From Mytilus trossulus (lineage: Eukaryota > Mollusca > Bivalvia > Mytilida > Mytilidae), in contig NC_086382.1 of assembly GCF_036588685.1 (NCBI RefSeq), forward strand, positions 76,791,999 to 76,855,998: DNA of 64,000 nucleotides, in the 5' to 3' direction. Made by a program: the position numbers and the translations under genes. Positions 59,424 through 64,000 of this stretch are shown here, piece after piece; positions within the stretch are counted from its first letter, which is position 1, and each line of letters starts with the position of its first letter. The notes beneath the pieces are model-generated. The model was not told the DNA's origin. It made no database searches and saw only the letters and a list, made by a program, of their open reading frames with translations.

Positions 59424-60914
59424 TTATCGATAGCGCAAAGGTATTCTGACCATTCTCCCGCGCTTTGTCGTTATTATAGATGGTGTCACTGGTTTTGAAC
59501 GGTTCCCGGTACCGTCCGGGGGTACCGGGGGTTCCGGGTGTATGAGGGGTTCCGGGGGTTCCAATGTTTTATTTAAAGAACCGTTTGGGGGTTCCAATAT
59601 TGTATTTGGGTAACTGTCCGACGGTTCCAATGTTTTATACACACAATCTTCCTGGGGTTCCAATGTTTCATCTGTTTGATATTCATCGGATTGTATGAGG
59701 GTCGGCTCGGTGTCTTGCGTATTTTCCGATGCACCATTACTCCGTAGTTCATGGTCACTGTCGAAATAATTTATTAATGGTGGTTGGGCGTGTAAGATTG
59801 TCTTCTCTGGTTTAAACCACGAAACAGACTTCCCTCCTGTATACTTTTTCAAATTGTCTGCATGCACAACCACATTAGGCGAATTCTTTGAATGTTTAAT
59901 TTTAAACAGGACATCCGTTAATTTTTCGATAATTACCCATGGGCCAGTCCAGTTTCTGTACAACTTTTTCTTTCCTCCTTTCACTACTTGAGGCTGCCAT
60001 CTTCTCACCAAATCGCCATTAGCATAATTCATTTCTTTCACATTTCTGTCATAATAATCCTTTTGGCGGATTGCAGTCCTTTTCAATTTTTCACGGGCTA
60101 TCTCGTGAGCTTTTTCTAACTCCTCTCTGATTTTAGCTACAAAACTATGCTCATTCTTAAAATGAGTCTCCTCGTCATCATCTGACGGTGATACAGCAAT
60201 CAAATCTAACGGCATTTTCATTACGTCACCAAACATCATTCTATACGGCGTAATACCACGTCCAGTACTGTCATGGGGTGTTGAGTTATATGCCATCACC
60301 ATATAGTCGATGTATTTATCCCAATCGGACTGATTTCGGTCAATGTACTTAGATAACATTTCTTTTATTGTTCTATTTCCTCTCTCCACCATACCATCAG
60401 ATCTTGGATGCATAGCTGTAGTCCGCGTCTTTGAAATATGGAAAAGTTTGCAAATACCTTGAAACAACTGACTCTCATATTGAGTACCCTGATCTGAATG
60501 GATTTCCACTGGACATCCGTATCTTTTAATCCATCCTTTTAGAAACACATTAGCTACGGTTTCTGCATTTATGTCACACAACGGATAAACTTCCGTAAAC
60601 TTTGTAAAATAGTCTTGAATAACCAATATGTATCGATTCCCTTGTTCAGTAGTGGGAAGTGGGCCTGCAATATCGCTTGCGAGTCTCTGAAATCTTGTAC
60701 CCATAACATAACTTTTCATTTTATGTCTTTTTGATCGTGCAGGTTGTTTTCTTTCTTCACAGATATCACAGGTTGTAACGTAATCTTGAATATTTCGATT
60801 CATATGTGGCCAGAAAAATGAGCATATGGCAGCTCGCTTTTTAGTTCTGTCGATACCTTGGTGCCCACCAGTTGGGGAATCATGTAGATGCCAAAGCACA
60901 TATCCCTGTAAAGC
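59424..60914 (-). pseudogene. Retrotransposon integrase
   Basis: The open frame of 491 codons is the 3' end of pol. The zinc-binding HHCC motif is at residues 6, 13, 44 and 47 (HDSPTGGHQG, TTCDIC). The catalytic D-D-E is at residues 76 (SDIAGP), 136 (HSDQG) and 172 (MVERGN), with the usual 35-residue D-E spacing. A GPW motif is near 320. The C-terminal tail has degenerate TLEP(P) repeats. The frame is continuous with the upstream RNase H remnant except for one in-frame TAA at about 60915. The catalytic residues are intact. Confidence 0.88.
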
Positions 60915-61544
60915 TTAAGGTGTACAGATTTTCCATCTTTTAGCTCCAGTTTGGTCTTCCCAATAGTAACATAATATATCATCCTGAACAGATAAGAATT
61001 CCCATTTTTGAATCCAGTTTTTAAATAACGTACTTTTACTTGTAAAATTATCGAATGTAGGTTTCTCTGCATTATCCAACTTTAATTTCAGTACATCACC
61101 TAGTTCTGTATCTTGGCGTTGCATTTCGTGTATCAAGGATGGCGTCAAAGTAATATCTGGTTGCTTCTTAGCTTGTGCACGTTTAGGAGCATTTGGCTTA
61201 CGACCCCTCTTTATTGGCACATTAAATGAATTGTCAACTTCTGTATTCATTCTATTTACTGGTGCAATAACAACTGGTTCTTCAGTTTCATCTTGTTTAG
61301 GCAGTGCCTCAAACTCATAGTCCCATGGCAATTTACACTGAGTACAAAAGTCCTGCTCATTTATCTTGATTCTTGATAGAGCGTCAGCGTTACTATGTTT
61401 CTTGCCAGCCGGTCTGTGCACTATCTTAAAGTCATATGCGCTTATTTGTTGTATCCAGCGACTGATCTGACCGTCTGGTTCTCGAAATCGGTAAAGCCAT
61501 GTTAAGGATCCATGGTCCGTCCTGATTGTTAATTTACGTTCCAA
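60915..61544 (-). pseudogene. RNase H C-terminal remnant and linker to integrase
   Basis: The frame opens with RKLTIRTDHGSLTWLYRF and continues to HSNADALSRI, the end of a gypsy RNase H domain, followed by a basic linker. The N-terminal part of RNase H is missing because of an internal deletion near 61545-61560. A TAA at about 60915-60917 ends the frame just before the integrase. Confidence 0.8.
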
Positions 61545-61546
61545 TA

Positions 61547-62480
61547 AATGCCTTCATGCCTAAAGAACGTACATTTCTTTGGTTTCAACTTCAACCCAGC
61601 CAGTTTAAGTCTGTCTATAATTTTACATATATTATCCAAATGTTCTTTAAATGTTTTCCCTATCACAATTATATCGTCCAGGTACAATACTGCTATATGC
61701 CATTGTAACCCCAGATTCTATTATCCTTTGAAACGTTGAAGCAGCATTGCACAATCCGAAGGGCATGGCAGTATATTGGTACAATCCTCCCATTGGTGTG
61801 GCAAACGCAGTCTTTTCTTTATCACACAGTTTTATTGGAATTTGATGGTACGCCATGTCTAAGTCTAAAGACGAAAACCACTTCGAGCCGTTCAGTGCAT
61901 CTAAATTGTCCTCTATTCTCGGAATCGGATATGCATCTTTAATTGTTCTATCATTCAACTTTCGATAGTCAACACATAGTCTCCATGATGAATCCTTTTT
62001 CTGTACTAAAACAATTGGTGCTGACCAAGGACTGCACGATTTTTCAATAATTCCTTTCTTTTCTAGCTTTTCAATCTCTTCTTCTAATATATTCCTCTTA
62101 AATAACGGGACTCTTCTTGGGGGTTCCTTGATCGGTATCTCTTTCTCCAGTTTAATCTCATGCTTTCCCAATAATGTATGTCCAGTTTCTCCATCAGGGT
62201 CAGCAAACACACAACAATTTTGCAGCAATACCCTTTTAAATTCATCGGCTTCTTTAATTGAAAGATGCTGTATACCGCTTTGGTACATCTTTTCCATATA
62301 TTGAGGCAACAAACTATTAGACGAATTACGATACTCAACAATCTCACAAACATCTTCATTTTCATCTTCCACCTCAACAGAATTGCCGATATTCACAACT
62401 GGTACAAACACAGCAATATGTGTTCCTTTGTACAATATAATGTCTGTACTGGTTGGGTTAAGCAATCTTGCATACACCAT
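61547..62480 (-). pseudogene. Reverse transcriptase, frameshifted and 3'-deleted
   Basis: The main frame (61647-62480) has the RT fingers and palm: SPWSAPIVLVQKKD, CVDYRKLNDRTIKDAYPIPR, FSSLDLDMAYHQIPI and MPFGLCNAASTFQR. The catalytic YLDD box is at 61673-61684 in another frame, so a frameshift lies between about 61700 and 61740. After YLDD the sequence reaches a CTFFRHE-like motif and then joins the end of RNase H, so the thumb and connection and most of RNase H are gone. The enzyme cannot be active. Confidence 0.85.
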
Positions 62481-63321
62481 GCCTTGTGAACTAGTACTCT
62501 TGCTAGCGCTAGTCCATATTTCGTCATGAAATTTCTATCAGGAGATAAGACACCATTTATATTTGCAAAACTTGTACTAACTTTCCTCGTTAATCCCGAT
62601 CTTACAACTATTTCATGTTTAGCTGGTACTGTCATTGTTTCTAGTGATACAACTCTACTAGAACGAACGCATTCATTTTGTTCGTGAAACGGAATATTTC
62701 TACCACTTATTTCCAGAGATAAGGAATCCCAATCCCATTCACATCGAAAGGTTTGGAGAAAATTTTCACCAAGTAAATTATTTCTGACTCCTCCAACAAT
62801 AATTGGAAATTGAACACAAAACTCATCAAATGATAATGTCATCACAGCAGTTCCTAAAACTTTTAAATCACCACCACTAGCTGTGATGAATCTGGTATCT
62901 ACTGGTCTTAGCATAGGTCTACTATCAGGCAAAATATTTCTGTAGCATTCTTCTGTTATGAAAGTACATCTTGCACCGGTATCAATCTTCCAACTAATTG
63001 ATGATCCTTCTATTTGACCATCCACCATCATACCAACTTTTCCAGGTATTTTCGTTAACATAGCTTCGTTGTTTTGCCCAATATTATCTGACAATAATTC
63101 ATTGTCTATGTGTTTCCCTCGTAGATAAACAAACGCACCACCACTCAACCGCTTAGGTGTTATGTGATACTCTGGAGTTAAATCTTGGTCTAATAAGTGA
63201 TCCAAGTCAATCTCCATATCACCCCTTTCAGTTTGAGTGGAACGTGTCGTCCTATGTTTATCCAAGGAACACTCCTTCAAACTTCTGCTAGGCCACCAGG
63301 TACCGTCGGTCGGAGCAGGGC
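62481..63321 (-). pseudogene. Retrotransposon protease and start of pol
   Basis: The frame (open from 63280, extended upstream in the -1 frame past the gag stop) holds a retropepsin: SWKIDTGARCTFITEECY with active-site DTG, and a later LLGENFL. It runs out of frame near 62470-62510, where the RT frame takes over, so an indel separates protease from RT. The start codon is not meaningful because pol is probably made by ribosomal frameshifting from gag. Confidence 0.82.
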
Positions 63322-63349
63322 CTATTGCTCCGACCGGTTTTTGTTTAAC
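63307..63349 (-). promoter_or_regulatory. Predicted -1 ribosomal frameshift signal at the gag-pol boundary
   Basis: On the minus strand, heptamer G TTA AAC (63343-63349, phased to the gag frame) is followed by a 6-nt spacer (63337-63342). Then comes a perfect 11-bp stem CGGTCGGAGCA/TGCTCCGACCG (63326-63336 with 63307-63317) and an 8-nt loop (63318-63325). The gag stop TAG (63322-63324) is within the loop. The pol frame is -1 relative to gag. Heptamer class, spacer and stem all fit known -1 signals. Confidence 0.7.
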
Positions 63350-63999
63350 TGCTGGACGGTACCACCGCTAATCTGGGCGGTGTCTTCCTCTGGTACCGTC
63401 TGATTTGAAATGTTCTGATTGTTTGAATGTGTCTTACTCCAACAGTACTCTCTTCTGTGTCCTCTTTTTCCACAATTGGTACACTGTTTATATATCTTAT
63501 TTTGAAATCTTCGGTTGTTTATCGGACTTTCTGAATAATTGTTCTTCTTTGAACTCGGTTCATAAACATCCCTTTCTTTTTCCACTGTATAAACATTATT
63601 TCTCTTGTTAACCTTGTTCACATTTCCTTCATTCATTCGAATACATTCTTCTTGCATGGCACTTGCAACAGCTTCCTGGAGAGTCCTAGGCTTACTTCGC
63701 CTTATAAACATGCGGAACTCCTCCGACTCACCGCAAGCGTCAAGAAACGATCTGATACTATTTTCTTGGACAAGTTCTGGATAAGATGGGTATGCACGCC
63801 TGTACAAATCTTCAATAGATTGCCCCAAATCTCTAAACGATTCCCCAGGTTTCCTTCTCCTTAGTTTTGCCTCTGCAAGGTAGCTTTCTTTCATGTTTGA
63901 ATGTCCGAATCGTAACCCCATCTTATCTAACAAACTCTCCCATCTCATTTGGATATCTAAAGGCAATCCGTGCACAAATGTTTCTGCCTGTCCTCGCAA
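63322..63999 (-). CDS. Retrotransposon gag (nucleocapsid end), partial at window edge
   Basis: 225 codons are visible and the N-terminus is outside the window. It includes a capsid-like helical region (SFRDLGQSIEDLYRRAYPSY) and one CCHC zinc knuckle CTNCGKRGHRREYC near residue 182. It ends with TAG at 63322. The frame is intact as far as seen. Confidence 0.85.
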   Translation of the reverse strand: MRGQAETFVHGLPLDIQMRWESLLDKMGLRFGHSNMKESYLAEAKLRRRKPGESFRDLGQSIEDLYRRAYPSYPELVQENSIRSFLDACGESEEFRMFIRRSKPRTLQEAVASAMQEECIRMNEGNVNKVNKRNNVYTVEKERDVYEPSSKKNNYSESPINNRRFQNKIYKQCTNCGKRGHRREYCWSKTHSNNQNISNQTVPEEDTAQISGGTVQQLNKNRSEQ

Positions 64000-64000
64000 G

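Noticed and set aside
58497..64000. Endogenous retrovirus with an envelope gene
   Set aside because: After integrase the sequence goes directly to the poly-purine tract and LTR. There is no third large frame, so it is a gypsy-type retrotransposon without env as far as visible.

Overview
The window is eukaryotic, AT-rich and repeat-dense. The dispersed repeat families, tRNA-derived SINEs, intronless B-box/beta-propeller genes and small inverted-repeat transposons point to a bivalve mollusc, most likely a mussel close to Mytilus. That assignment is from memory of such sequences, not from a search.

Layout. (1) Positions 1-22440 and about 26455-53750 are two diverged copies (A and B) of one segment in the same orientation. 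(2) In both copies the minus strand carries a multi-exon gene for a serine-rich protein with a C-terminal protein-kinase fold. I traced ten coding exons; lengths, phases and splice sites agree at every junction. In copy B they give one open frame of 939 codons up to exon 10, and the remaining 3' end was not identified. The kinase motifs are degenerate (HRD is YLY, DFG is NLS), so the product looks like a pseudokinase. Copy A is broken: its first coding exon is truncated and carries stops and a 5-nt deletion, exon 7 lacks 8 nt, and the exon 5 donor is weakened. (3) An intronless B-box/beta-propeller gene lies on the plus strand inside intron 2 of each copy; the copy B version has a C-terminal frameshift. 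(4) Positions 22441-26450 and 54052-58496 hold only repeats. (5) From 58497 to the right edge is a minus-strand Ty3/gypsy-type LTR retrotransposon (3' LTR, integrase, RNase H remnant, RT, protease, gag), broken at several points and running off the window.

Most notable observation: several tandem arrays in the pseudokinase gene are not random intronic satellites. Each unit is the 3' end of an exon fused to its own 5' splice donor and the first bases of the intron. This is clear for exon 1 (75-bp unit, roughly 27-31 copies), exon 7 (115 bp), exon 8 (110 bp, copy A only) and exon 10 (55 bp, 5 copies in A and 21 in B). Exons 9 and 6 have degenerate single versions. The gene therefore has dozens of near-identical 5' splice sites downstream of its real donors, and copy number differs between the two duplicons.

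The retrotransposon shows a likely -1 frameshift signal at its gag-pol boundary: a GTTAAAC heptamer, a 6-nt spacer, and a perfect 11-bp hairpin whose loop holds most of the gag stop codon. Several transposons are present in only one duplicon, which gives exact empty and filled sites.
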